The notes under the pieces: model-generated | Told to the model about the DNA's origin: nothing | What the model saw: the letters and a program-made list of their open reading frames with translations, nothing else | Database searches by the model: none | Origin: Marinobacter sp. LQ44 | Lineage (GTDB): Bacteria; Pseudomonadota; Gammaproteobacteria; Pseudomonadales; Oleiphilaceae | NCBI RefSeq assembly: GCF_001447155.2 | Contig: NZ_CP014754.1 | Span: forward strand, 1,426,001 to 1,490,000 | Direction of reading: 5' to 3' | Length of the DNA stretch: 64,000 nucleotides | In this document: positions 1 through 7,667 of the stretch, one piece after another | Position numbering within the stretch: position 1 is the stretch's first letter | Layout: each line of letters opens with the position of its first letter | Position numbers and translations under genes: made by a program

Positions 1-922
1 CCGCTGCACCTGCGGACAAAGCATGGCGGCCGGTATAACCTGGCAAGGTATCGATGAGTGCGGTGATACCCACCAGAACCAGCCCGACCACCATCCACAG
101 ATACGCCAGCGTCAGCAGCAACAGATACAACCGGGTCATCGCTCTGCCCCACGGCCATTCACTCAGACGGTCGGCCTGGGCTGCCGCAGCGGCAAGGGCA
201 ATCCAGCCGGTAACCACGTGGCCCGGAGCCCAGAAATCCGCAATCACAAACAGAATCAACGCGGCCACCGCCAGATGTTCCCGGGCAGGTGTTAATCGAC
301 CAGGGCCCGAAAGGCCGATTTCCTTCCGTGCCTCCATGGCCACCACCCGGACAATACGAGTAGCCGTGAGAGCGATCAGTACCAGTAGCAGATTGACGGT
401 GGTGTTAAGGATCATTACCGGCGTGATCGTGCCGGCGACATCCGGCCACAACCAGGCCACATAGAAAAGCCCCTGAACCAGCACATAGCCGATCAGAGCC
501 ATGCCGATACTCAGGTGTCGGCGGCCAGCCTCGGACAGCAAGGCCGGGGCTGCCCAGAGTAACAAAACAAGAGGAAAGGCAAGGTTCACAATAGCCACCA
601 GCCAGCCTGGTATCAGAGCGGACAACCAGAACAGTACCCGCCCCGCCAGCCAGAGCATAATCAGGGCAGCCAAGGGCTTTCCTGCGATGGGTGCCACACA
701 GGCCCATGAAGGAATCGAGGTCAGCAGAAACCCTACCAGGGCTGCGCTGACAAACCCGAACAGCATTTCATGGCCATGCCAGGCCAACGGAGGCAACGCC
801 ATGGGCAGGATGAATTGCTGCATCAGCGCACCAATCCAGGGCAGCAGCGCAATTGGCGCGTACAGGGCGCCCAACAGGAAAAAGGGCCGGAAGCCGTAAG
901 CCAGCCAGGGATGGTTAAACAT
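1..922 (-). CDS. nnrS: NnrS family heme/copper membrane protein (3' end cut by window)
   Basis: This reading frame opens at ATG 922 on the minus strand and stays open to base 1, so the C-terminus is missing. The protein starts MFNHPWLAYGFRPFFLLG and contains WHGHEMLFGF about 50 residues in. Both motifs (FRPFFL and WHxHEMLFGF) are hallmarks of NnrS, a polytopic membrane protein tied to denitrification and nitric oxide tolerance. Hydrophobic segments follow throughout. The start overlaps the end of the substrate-binding protein gene by 8 bases, so it is the last known gene of a permease-ATPase-binding protein-nnrS operon. Family assignment is firm; the exact role of NnrS is not settled in the literature. 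Confidence 0.88.
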   Translation of the reverse strand, partial: MFNHPWLAYGFRPFFLLGALYAPIALLPWIGALMQQFILPMALPPLAWHGHEMLFGFVSAALVGFLLTSIPSWACVAPIAGKPLAALIMLWLAGRVLFWLSALIPGWLVAIVNLAFPLVLLLWAAPALLSEAGRRHLSIGMALIGYVLVQGLFYVAWLWPDVAGTITPVMILNTTVNLLLVLIALTATRIVRVVAMEARKEIGLSGPGRLTPAREHLAVAALILFVIADFWAPGHVVTGWIALAAAAAQADRLSEWPWGRAMTRLYLLLLTLAYLWMVVGLVLVGITALIDTLPGYTGRHALSAGAA

Positions 923-1901
923 GGTAGAAATCCGCATCCGGCAACTTCCCGCCGATGAACCCAGACGACAATTCAGACAGTGCCGAGAAGAAGTCCTCCA
1001 GAGCTGGCCGGGCTTCCTGCGCATTGACCATTTTCAGTGCGGTGCGGGCAATCGCTCCTTCATACACCTGACGGCTCAAGGGTGACCGATCCGCACCCAA
1101 CCTCGCCGCGTCCTCCGGCTGGCTGACTACCCAGTCAACCGCCCGGCCAATGGCCGCTTGCAGCGCTGCAACCTGCTCGGGCACCTGCTCCAGCAACTCC
1201 CGCCGGCAGAGTACACCTGCCTGGGGCAGCAGTGGCTCACCACCGGCCAGCCGCGCCCACTCCTGCTGAAGATCCAGCTCATTGGGTGGCTGCCCGAACT
1301 GCACGCTCTGTAGTCGAGTTGCCGTGCGCATGGGTTCCGGCAACACCGCCGCATCCAGGCGTTGCGCTACATACATCTGTACCGTCTCGAACGGACTGGA
1401 CTGATAGCTCACCTTGACGTCACGTCCCACTTCCAGGCCCGCCTTACCGAGCAAGTAGCGGAACACCAGATCCGGCATATCGCCGCGCCATGGCACGCCC
1501 ACATGCCTGCCGGCCAGATCTTCCATCTTCGCCAACGAGCCTTTCTGCTCCAGGCCCAACATGCCCAGGGTACCCCACACATTCACGTTCATCAGCACCA
1601 CGGGGACGCCACGGTTATACAGGTTGGCGGCCACGTTGGTCGGGGTCGCCGTCATCATCACTTCCGCCCGTGCCAGCCAGGCCCGCAACTGATCCGGGTC
1701 TTTCCAGTCCAGAAGTTCCCGTTCAGGGATCAGGTTTTTCAGCTCCGGATCTTCCAGCGCCCGGGCCAGGATCACCTGGGGCAAGCCAAGAGGTGTAGCT
1801 GCAATGAGTTTGCCGGGTTTGGCTGCAAACGCCCTTTGTAGGGGTACGGCTGAAATCAAAGCCGAACAGGCCGCCAGCTTGAGCAATTCACGACGATTCA
1901 T
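915..1901 (-). CDS. ABC transporter substrate-binding protein, NitT/TauT (NMT1-like) type
   Basis: 328-residue exported protein. The N-terminus MNRRELLKLAACSALIS has a twin-arginine-like start, a hydrophobic core and an AFA cleavage region near residue 26. The body resembles periplasmic binding proteins of the nitrate/sulfonate/taurine class. It follows the ATPase with a 4-base ATGA overlap and overlaps nnrS downstream, so the four genes form one operon. The ligand cannot be read from the sequence. The divergent TonB receptor and nnrS suggest a metal, heme or metallophore needed for anaerobic respiration, but this is inference. Confidence 0.78.
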   Translation of the reverse strand: MNRRELLKLAACSALISAVPLQRAFAAKPGKLIAATPLGLPQVILARALEDPELKNLIPERELLDWKDPDQLRAWLARAEVMMTATPTNVAANLYNRGVPVVLMNVNVWGTLGMLGLEQKGSLAKMEDLAGRHVGVPWRGDMPDLVFRYLLGKAGLEVGRDVKVSYQSSPFETVQMYVAQRLDAAVLPEPMRTATRLQSVQFGQPPNELDLQQEWARLAGGEPLLPQAGVLCRRELLEQVPEQVAALQAAIGRAVDWVVSQPEDAARLGADRSPLSRQVYEGAIARTALKMVNAQEARPALEDFFSALSELSSGFIGGKLPDADFYHV

Positions 1902-2638
1902 GCCAACTCCGAATCCGGATGAAACAGAAAACTCTCGCTGACCACCGGTTGCCTCAGCAGGTGGCCAGCTTCTTCATACAGCCAGGCATGGCTGCGCTCG
2001 CGGTAAGGGGTTGTGACCGGATGTTCAAACACCACGGTGCCGGGCGAGCCGGAAACAACAATGATTCGATGGGCCAAACGCAGGGCTTCAGTGAGATCGT
2101 GAGTCACCATCAAGGTCGCTATACCCTGATCGACCACAAGCCGCTCCACCAGATCCTGGGCTTCGCTGCGCAGCCCCACATCCAGGGCACTGAAGGGCTC
2201 ATCCAACAGCAGGAAATCGGCGCCTACGGCCAGCGCCCGGGCCAGAGCCACTCGCTGTTGCATACCACCGGACAGCTCATGGGGGAAATGCTCGTAATAA
2301 TCCGCAAGCCCTACCTGGTCGGCCAACTCTTTGGCCTGCCTCAGTCGATCTCGCCGGAGCACACCCCGGGCTTTCAAGCCCAGAGCAATGTTGTCGAGCA
2401 GCCGGCGCCAGGGCAGCAACCGGGATTCCTGGAATACTGCAGCGGTGGTTGTAAAGTGATTACTCACCTGTCCCGAAGTGGCCTCAAGCACTCCCGATGC
2501 CAGACGCAACAGGCTGGTTTTTCCGCAGCCGGATGGCCCCACCAGGCACACGGATTCACCCGGTGCCACCTGAAGATCCACCTCCGACACAATAGTGTTC
2601 AGGCCAAGATCCAGTGAAGCCTTTTGCAGCGTCAGCAT
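1898..2638 (-). CDS. ABC transporter ATP-binding protein, NitT/TauT type
   Basis: 246-residue ATPase starting MLTLQKASLDLG at 2638, where GAGGAG lies just upstream; an in-frame extension upstream has low-complexity Trp/Cys sequence and is not coding. Visible motifs are Walker A GPSGCGKTSLL, signature LSGGMQQRVALARAL, Walker B FLLLDEPFSALD and the H-loop VTHDLTEAL. It would energise the permease encoded just upstream. It overlaps the binding protein gene by 4 bases and begins 10 bases after the permease stop. The length is usual for SsuB/TauB-like ATPases. Confidence 0.9.
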   Translation of the reverse strand: MLTLQKASLDLGLNTIVSEVDLQVAPGESVCLVGPSGCGKTSLLRLASGVLEATSGQVSNHFTTTAAVFQESRLLPWRRLLDNIALGLKARGVLRRDRLRQAKELADQVGLADYYEHFPHELSGGMQQRVALARALAVGADFLLLDEPFSALDVGLRSEAQDLVERLVVDQGIATLMVTHDLTEALRLAHRIIVVSGSPGTVVFEHPVTTPYRERSHAWLYEEAGHLLRQPVVSESFLFHPDSELA

Positions 2639-2648
2639 CGTAAACTCC

Positions 2649-3434
2649 TCAGCCCTGCATGGCAGGGCCTTTGACCTGCCGCCAGGGTTCCATTTTCTTC
2701 TGCAAGGGCCGTAGAAATCCGTGTTCGGCCACCAACAGCAACACCACGACCACCACAATCCAGGCCATGGCACCGGCGGTGTCCAGGCTCACCCGAGCCA
2801 TGGCCATCCCCGCCCCCACCCCATCCTCTGTGGCAAACAATTCCGCCATTACGGTGACTTTCCAAGCCACCCCCAGAGCAGTAATCAATGCCGGGAAGAC
2901 GTAGGAGACAATGTGCGGCAGATAGAAATCCCAAAGGCGCAAGGCAAACGGCACCCGGAACACATCGCCCATTTCCTGCAGGCGGTGGTCCAGGGTTCGT
3001 GCACCAATCTGGGCACCGGCAAAAGCAACCGGAATGGTGGTGGCCACCACCGTGTAGATCGCCGCCAGGGAGCCACTGCCGAACCACAATAGTGCCAGCA
3101 CAATCCAGGCGATGGGCGGTATGCCCAGAAGCACCGTCGATACCGGCTCCAGCGCTCGGCCAACCGTGTGGGACAACCCTGCAATCAGGCCCAGAGCGAC
3201 ACCAGCCAGCGCAGCAATGGCAAAGCCGGTCATGGCCCGCCAGGTGGTGGCCCAAACGGCCGCCCAGAGCTCACCGTTGTCGGCAAAGCCTACGATGGAC
3301 GATAGCGCATCCCGCGGGCCGGGGAGCAAAAAGCTACCGTATGACAAACTCCCCCACTCCCAGAGCGCCACGAATAGTAGAACTCCGGTAAGGCTGCCAC
3401 CCCAACCCAGACCACTGCGAATCAAACTGCCCAT
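2649..3434 (-). CDS. ABC transporter permease, NitT/TauT type
   Basis: 261-residue inner-membrane permease with about six hydrophobic segments and the BPD_transp_1 EAA-type region around residues 140-200. I chose ATG 3434 (MGSLIRSGLGWGG) because AGGG lies upstream; ATG 3461 would add nine residues with no good ribosome-binding site. It is the first gene of the permease-ATPase-binding protein-nnrS operon. The promoter should lie in the divergent region with the TonB receptor gene, where two Fur-like boxes are visible. Confidence 0.85.
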   Translation of the reverse strand: MGSLIRSGLGWGGSLTGVLLFVALWEWGSLSYGSFLLPGPRDALSSIVGFADNGELWAAVWATTWRAMTGFAIAALAGVALGLIAGLSHTVGRALEPVSTVLLGIPPIAWIVLALLWFGSGSLAAIYTVVATTIPVAFAGAQIGARTLDHRLQEMGDVFRVPFALRLWDFYLPHIVSYVFPALITALGVAWKVTVMAELFATEDGVGAGMAMARVSLDTAGAMAWIVVVVVLLLVAEHGFLRPLQKKMEPWRQVKGPAMQG

Positions 3435-3504
3435 ACACTCACACCCTGCAATAACTGACATGAGTGTACCTGCACGAACACAAACCTCTGTTGACGAAAA
3501 TCAA

Positions 3505-3547
3505 ATACGAATCAGTTTCATTTGTAGTATATTGCGATCCATTCTCA
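3505..3547. promoter_or_regulatory. Two Fur-like boxes in the divergent TonB receptor/ABC promoter region
   Basis: Bases 3505-3524 match a typical Fur box (ATGAGAATGATTCTCATTTG) at 15 of 20 positions. Bases 3533-3547 read on the minus strand match TGAGAATGATTCTCA at 12 of 15. They lie between the divergent permease and receptor genes, the usual place for iron control of a TonB uptake system. Matches were counted by eye; a Zur or other Fur-family site is possible. Confidence 0.45.
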
Positions 3548-3573
3548 ATCGTCAGCAGTTATCGGAGAACTCC

Positions 3574-5643
3574 ATGAATCGACGCCCCCACCCACTGGCT
3601 TTAGCCATCTTTGCCTTTTCCGGTTTACCCGCAGCACACGCTGCAACCGGCCATTCTTCGGAACTTAAGGAACTGGTCGTAACCGCCAAAGGCTACGAAT
3701 CCGACACGCTGGAAACCGCGAGCGCAACAGAGCGTTTAACCACGGACAACACTGCCGCTTCGAAAACCGCCGGCGATCTCTTCCGTGGCAAACCAGGCCT
3801 GGCGGTTCAGGGCGATGGCGGCGCCTGGGGTGGTAACCCGGTTATTCGTGGCCTGAAAAAGGAGAGTGTGGTACTTCTGGTGGACGGTGTCCGCCTGAAC
3901 TCTGCCCAGCCCCAGGGGGCCATTGCATCCCTGGCAGACATGAGCCTGCTGGAAACAGTCGAAGTGGTCAAAGGCCCAGCCTCGGTACTACATGGCACCG
4001 GCGCCATGGGCGGCGCTATCAACCTGCGGACTCCAGAGGCGACTTTCTCGGAACAACCTGAAGCCCATGGTCGATTCTCCGGCAGCACTGGCACGGTGGA
4101 CAGCAGCCTGGCCGGCGGCGCCCTGTTGGAGCTTTCCAGCAAGAACCACGGCCTTGTCATCGGTGCCGCCGCCAAGGATGTGGACGACTATGAAACACCC
4201 GACGGTGATGTTGAAAGCAGCGGCTTCCGCTCGGAATCCTTTCTGGCGAAATACGCGTTCAGGTTAACCGACAACCAGAAACTGACCCTGAACCTGCAGA
4301 ACCACGAAGACCGGGAAGTCTGGTATCCAGGCTCTGCCAAGCCCGGCCCGGGCGGCAACGGCACGCTGACGATCCATTCGCCCAAGCAGAAGCGCACGCT
4401 TGCCGAACTCGGCTACGAGGCCGGCATCGGTACCGGCACCCTGGAGACCAGCATTTATCGGCAGGAAGTGGACCGGCAAATCCGCGCCTGGTGGGATTTC
4501 AAAGAGCGCAATCAGGTGTGGAACGATGTCAGTTTCCGCACCGACGGTGTTAAAGCGCAGTACCGGTTGCCTGTGGGCGATAACCACCTGGTCACGGTTG
4601 GGGCCGAGGGCTGGGAAATGACCGGTGACCCTGAGCGTTTTACCTACAACCCGCCCATGTCAGATAACGCCGTTGCCAACTCACCCTTCCGGGATGGCGA
4701 AATCGAGAGCCGGGGCCTGTTCGTGCAGGATGACATCATGGCCGGCAACTGGAACATCCAGCTCGGCGCCCGCTATGACAAAGTGACTGGCGATGCACGG
4801 GTGGTGGGCAACGGCCCGGCAGCCAGAACCGAGGGGTTAAAGAACACTTCCGAAACGCTGTCCTGGTCTGCCGGTGCCATCTACAACCTGAGCGACATGG
4901 TCAATCCTTACCTTAATATCGGTACCGCCTACCGTGCACCTGACATGCGCGAACGCTTTGAAGATGCCACCCGGGGTGACGGGTTCTTCCACCGCGGTAA
5001 CCCGCAACTCGATCCGGAAAAATCCACCAGCGCGGAGGTTGGCCTGAAAGGTCGCGGCCGACTGGGCCAGTACCAGGTTGCGGCCTTCTACACCCGGATT
5101 GATGACTATATAGCAGGGCGTATCACCGGCCAGAACCACCCCCAGAATAACCTGCCCATCAAACAGACCGAGAACCTGGACGAAGTGGTGATCTACGGTG
5201 CCGAAGCCGGTTTCGTGATGCCACTGGAAGCCTTAAACGCCAGCGCCCCGGCCATCGATCTGGACGGCAGCCTGACCTGGCTGCGGGGTGAAAACAAACA
5301 GGACGATGAGCCGCTCTACCAGATGCCGGCTCCGGAACTGACTCTGGGGCTGGGCCAGCAAAACCGCCCCGGCTTCAACTGGCATGGGCAAGTGCGAGCA
5401 GTAGCCGAACAGGACCGGACCGCGGATGCCTTTTCCAACGGCACGGAAAACAGCACCCCCGGCTATACAACTGTGGACGTTGAGCTGGGCTGGAACTTTG
5501 GTGCTACCGGCAGCCTCAGCGCACTGGAAGTCTCGGTTGAAGGCAACAACCTGCTGGACAAGCGTTACCGGGAACACCTGACGGACGGCGGTATACTATC
5601 GCCGGGCCGCGGGCTGGTGGCCAAAGTCTCCGGACGCTTCTGA
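3574..5643 (+). CDS. TonB-dependent outer-membrane receptor
   Basis: 689-residue receptor. I use ATG 3574, preceded by GGAGAACTCC; a long upstream extension in frame is not coding. A signal peptide ends near AHAA (about residue 23). A TonB box-like ELVVTA follows, then a plug with VIRGLKKESVVLLVDGVRLN and VEVVKGPASVLHGTGAMGG, and a 22-strand-type barrel ending in the terminal aromatic GRF. The plug most resembles heme/siderophore/colicin receptors. It is divergent from the ABC/nnrS operon, with Fur-like boxes between, suggesting joint uptake of iron, heme or another metal. The ligand is not determined. Confidence 0.85.
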   Translation: MNRRPHPLALAIFAFSGLPAAHAATGHSSELKELVVTAKGYESDTLETASATERLTTDNTAASKTAGDLFRGKPGLAVQGDGGAWGGNPVIRGLKKESVVLLVDGVRLNSAQPQGAIASLADMSLLETVEVVKGPASVLHGTGAMGGAINLRTPEATFSEQPEAHGRFSGSTGTVDSSLAGGALLELSSKNHGLVIGAAAKDVDDYETPDGDVESSGFRSESFLAKYAFRLTDNQKLTLNLQNHEDREVWYPGSAKPGPGGNGTLTIHSPKQKRTLAELGYEAGIGTGTLETSIYRQEVDRQIRAWWDFKERNQVWNDVSFRTDGVKAQYRLPVGDNHLVTVGAEGWEMTGDPERFTYNPPMSDNAVANSPFRDGEIESRGLFVQDDIMAGNWNIQLGARYDKVTGDARVVGNGPAARTEGLKNTSETLSWSAGAIYNLSDMVNPYLNIGTAYRAPDMRERFEDATRGDGFFHRGNPQLDPEKSTSAEVGLKGRGRLGQYQVAAFYTRIDDYIAGRITGQNHPQNNLPIKQTENLDEVVIYGAEAGFVMPLEALNASAPAIDLDGSLTWLRGENKQDDEPLYQMPAPELTLGLGQQNRPGFNWHGQVRAVAEQDRTADAFSNGTENSTPGYTTVDVELGWNFGATGSLSALEVSVEGNNLLDKRYREHLTDGGILSPGRGLVAKVSGRF

Positions 5644-5648
5644 TTTCG

Positions 5649-5680
5649 ATGAGCCGTGCCCATGGAAGGCAGCGGCTCAT
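5649..5680. terminator. Hairpin after the TonB receptor gene
   Basis: Arms ATGAGCCGtGCC and GGCAGCGGCTCAT pair over about 12 bp with one bulge and a short loop, six bases after the receptor stop codon. There is no long T-run, so it may act as a weak or bidirectional terminator between convergent genes. Confidence 0.5.
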
Positions 5681-5729
5681 ATTCGCGCTAGTGTAGGCCA
5701 AGCACTGTACGACTGAGCCAGCGCGTTGG

Positions 5730-6038
5730 TTACTTCCAGTAGTCGTTGGCCGCTGCAACCGTCTGGAAGTTAACCGCGATCACTTCTGAGGCATGCATCA
5801 GGGCCCCACCATCTTGAGAGTATTTTGCCCGCTCTCGAAACAGAACCTCTTTACTGGACTGGGTGCTTTTTACTCCCATTCGGGGCAGCTTGATGGCTAG
5901 CTCAAAACCCTCCTGTGGGGTATCCGTAATCAGGCTGGGCAACCAGACGTCAGCTTTCTCCTCTGCCTGAATCATCATCGGCATGAGCATGGCCAGTGCG
6001 ACCAATACGGCGGCGAGCTGCTTTCTTGTTTTCATCAT
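5730..6038 (-). CDS. Small exported protein of unknown function
   Basis: About 102 residues. The start is the ATGATG at 6035-6038, with AAGGAGA seven bases upstream. MMKTRKQLAAVLVALAMLMP plus a QAEE cleavage region is a clear signal peptide. The mature part (about 78 residues) is charged, with no cysteine pairs or motif that I recognise. It is convergent with the TonB receptor gene and monocistronic as far as seen. Confidence 0.6.
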   Translation of the reverse strand: MMKTRKQLAAVLVALAMLMPMMIQAEEKADVWLPSLITDTPQEGFELAIKLPRMGVKSTQSSKEVLFRERAKYSQDGGALMHASEVIAVNFQTVAAANDYWK

Positions 6039-6160
6039 CAGAATCTCCTTGCATCTCATCAATCAAAACCCTCTCAAGGGAAGCATCTCCATTAATGGAC
6101 CATAATACAATTATTTTCAATGAATCTTTAAGCTCATGGCGTTGCTACTAAAGATGCAGA

Positions 6161-6280
6161 TTCGGCAGCGCCACACTGCCACCGTGGTTCATTCATGGCT
6201 TCATGGTACTGCTGATTATTGCCGAGGTGGGTGGCTCACTGGTGCTGGGGTCGGGCGCCCTCATAGCCACATGGCAGTAG
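6161..6280 (+). pseudogene. Possible fragment of a membrane-protein gene in an otherwise empty 390-base gap
   Basis: Between 6039 and 6428 I see no convincing gene. One frame from 6161 to the TAG at 6278 encodes a coherent hydrophobic stretch (PWFIHGFMVLLIIAE then GGSLVLGSGALIATWQ) that looks like the tail of a membrane protein, but it has no start or upstream continuation. It may be a remnant left by rearrangement next to the toxin-antitoxin pair. Confidence 0.2.
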
Positions 6281-6428
6281 CCGATAAAGCAGGGAGATCA
6301 CTCGCGAGTCAACCAACCACAATCCTCCAGCTCAGAACTAGCTGGTATTACCGGCTGCTACAGGAGGGATTGATGTGCAATTAACATGCGCATAAAATAG
6401 GTCCATCGATCTGTGCAAGGACTAAACC

Positions 6429-6674
6429 ATGCAAGCTGCTCAAGCTACCAAATCCATACGAAAGCCAACGAACCTGTCGCTAGATAGTGCCCTCCTCAAA
6501 GAGGCGAAAGCTCTGGGAATCAATGTTTCACGATCAGCAGAGGCAGGGATCGCGGAGGCTGTGAAGCTTCATAAACAGCAGAAGTGGTTGAAAGAAAATG
6601 CCACAGCCCTCGCAAGCTCTAACGCATACGTTGAATCTAACGGTTTGCCTCTTGCTCGGCACCGGCAGTTCTGA
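6429..6674 (+). CDS. ccdA: Type II antitoxin, CcdA family
   Basis: 81-residue protein with the CcdA layout: an N-terminal ribbon-helix-helix region (KPTNLSLDSALLKEAKALGI, residues 12-31) for DNA binding and dimerisation, and a C-terminal toxin-binding tail ending LARHRQF. It would neutralise the CcdB toxin encoded next and repress the operon. The stop overlaps the toxin start by one base (TGATG), typical for ccdAB. A chromosomal location is common and often marks mobile or recently acquired DNA. Confidence 0.88.
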   Translation: MQAAQATKSIRKPTNLSLDSALLKEAKALGINVSRSAEAGIAEAVKLHKQQKWLKENATALASSNAYVESNGLPLARHRQF

Positions 6675-6973
6675 TGGCCCGTTTCGATATCTTTGAAAAC
6701 AAGGATGGAGCTGGCTATCTGCTGGATGTTCAGTCAGACCTTCTCAGTGGCTTGAACACCCGAGTTGTTGTGCCACTGCTGCCCAAATCTTCGGCGCCTT
6801 CCCCTGCCCAGAGGCTGAATCCTGTCTTTAACATTGAGGGCCAGGAGGTAGTCATGGCGACTCAGTATATGGCTGCTGTGCCTGAAGGCGAATTGCGTTT
6901 TGGCGCTGGCAGCCTTGCTGGGCAACAAGATGAAATTTCCGCGGCGTTGGACATGCTGTTCTTGGGATTTTGA
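6674..6973 (+). CDS. ccdB: Type II toxin, CcdB family (gyrase poison), with Trp99 position changed
   Basis: 99-residue CcdB-like protein: MARFDIFENK, YLLDVQSDLL near residue 16, VVVPLLP near 32, and C-terminal ISAALDMLFLGF. F-plasmid CcdB traps DNA gyrase and ends NLMFWGI; its Trp99, Gly100 and Ile101 are needed for poisoning. Here the aligned tail is MLFLGF, so the Trp is Leu. The fold motif is intact but gyrase poisoning may be lost or altered. It is translationally coupled to ccdA. Confidence 0.87.
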   Translation: MARFDIFENKDGAGYLLDVQSDLLSGLNTRVVVPLLPKSSAPSPAQRLNPVFNIEGQEVVMATQYMAAVPEGELRFGAGSLAGQQDEISAALDMLFLGF

Positions 6974-7064
6974 AAATTGTTGCCGAAGCGGGAGGTCTAC
7001 TGGTGCTGTGGACGGGGCATTAGCAGAAAGCCGTGTAGAAACCGCACGTATCTAACTTACTCGA

Positions 7065-7667
7065 TCACCAACCCTCCAACGGCACACCGTGTTTCTCAAG
7101 ATAGGCACCGCTTCGCTCGAGGTAACCTTCCGTTGACTCCGAAAAATCATCAGGATTACCTTCAACTTCGATTGCCTGAACACGCATTACCTCTACCGCG
7201 TTTGTTCGCTGGCTCATCATCCAGACAACCACTTCTCCTCCGGGCGCCAACCCTAAAATCAAGTCGCTTCTTGGCAAATGGCGTATCTCACCATTTTGAG
7301 TCCTGGTGGGAGCAGGCACTCGCATTTGATCTTGCAAATCCGGCGGGACATCAATCAAGATGGAATAGTATTTCTGCTCCGCAAAAGAAAACCAATGGAT
7401 CGCGATCAGGTTGGGGAACGGATCCATCGCCCCCCCCGTTCCGAAAGGACCTCGGCCGCCCTCCCAGCAGCAGCCTTTATGGCCTGCAGGAATTCGCCAA
7501 CTACGCTCTCCGGATTTTTCCAGATGCAGGTTAATGACCCACACATCGTAGTTACTCGGGGCAGCGACGCCCACGTACCAGGAAATATCGTCATCCTGCC
7601 TGGGAGAGCACCCAGCCAAGATCAGCGAAAACGCGAGCCAAGTGAAATAGCGCATATAACTCATCAT
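7065..7667 (-). CDS. DUF2931-type lipoprotein, probable immunity to the adjacent lipase effector
   Basis: 200-residue lipoprotein: MMSYMRYFTWLAFSLILAGCSPRQ has a clear lipobox (LAGC) at about residue 20. The rest resembles DUF2931 proteins, periplasmic lipoproteins often encoded beside T6SS phospholipase effectors. It directly follows the DUF2235 gene, sharing the bases TAATG at the junction, so the two are translationally coupled. By analogy with Tle/Tli pairs it should protect the producer's own periplasm from the effector. Family assignment is by eye. Confidence 0.7.
   Translation of the reverse strand: MMSYMRYFTWLAFSLILAGCSPRQDDDISWYVGVAAPSNYDVWVINLHLEKSGERSWRIPAGHKGCCWEGGRGPFGTGGAMDPFPNLIAIHWFSFAEQKYYSILIDVPPDLQDQMRVPAPTRTQNGEIRHLPRSDLILGLAPGGEVVVWMMSQRTNAVEVMRVQAIEVEGNPDDFSESTEGYLERSGAYLEKHGVPLEGW

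Noticed and set aside
23..899. Plus-strand frames over the first 900 bases
   Set aside because: They are shadows of the minus-strand nnrS gene, whose motifs (FRPFFL, WHGHEMLFGF) are clear.
3112..3573. N-terminal extension of the TonB receptor
   Set aside because: It overlaps the divergent permease gene and has no signal-like sequence; ATG 3574 has a ribosome-binding site and starts a proper signal peptide.
6136..6384. 82-residue plus-strand frame before ccdA
   Set aside because: No ribosome-binding site and a composition unlike a protein; a different frame in the same stretch looks more protein-like but is only a fragment.
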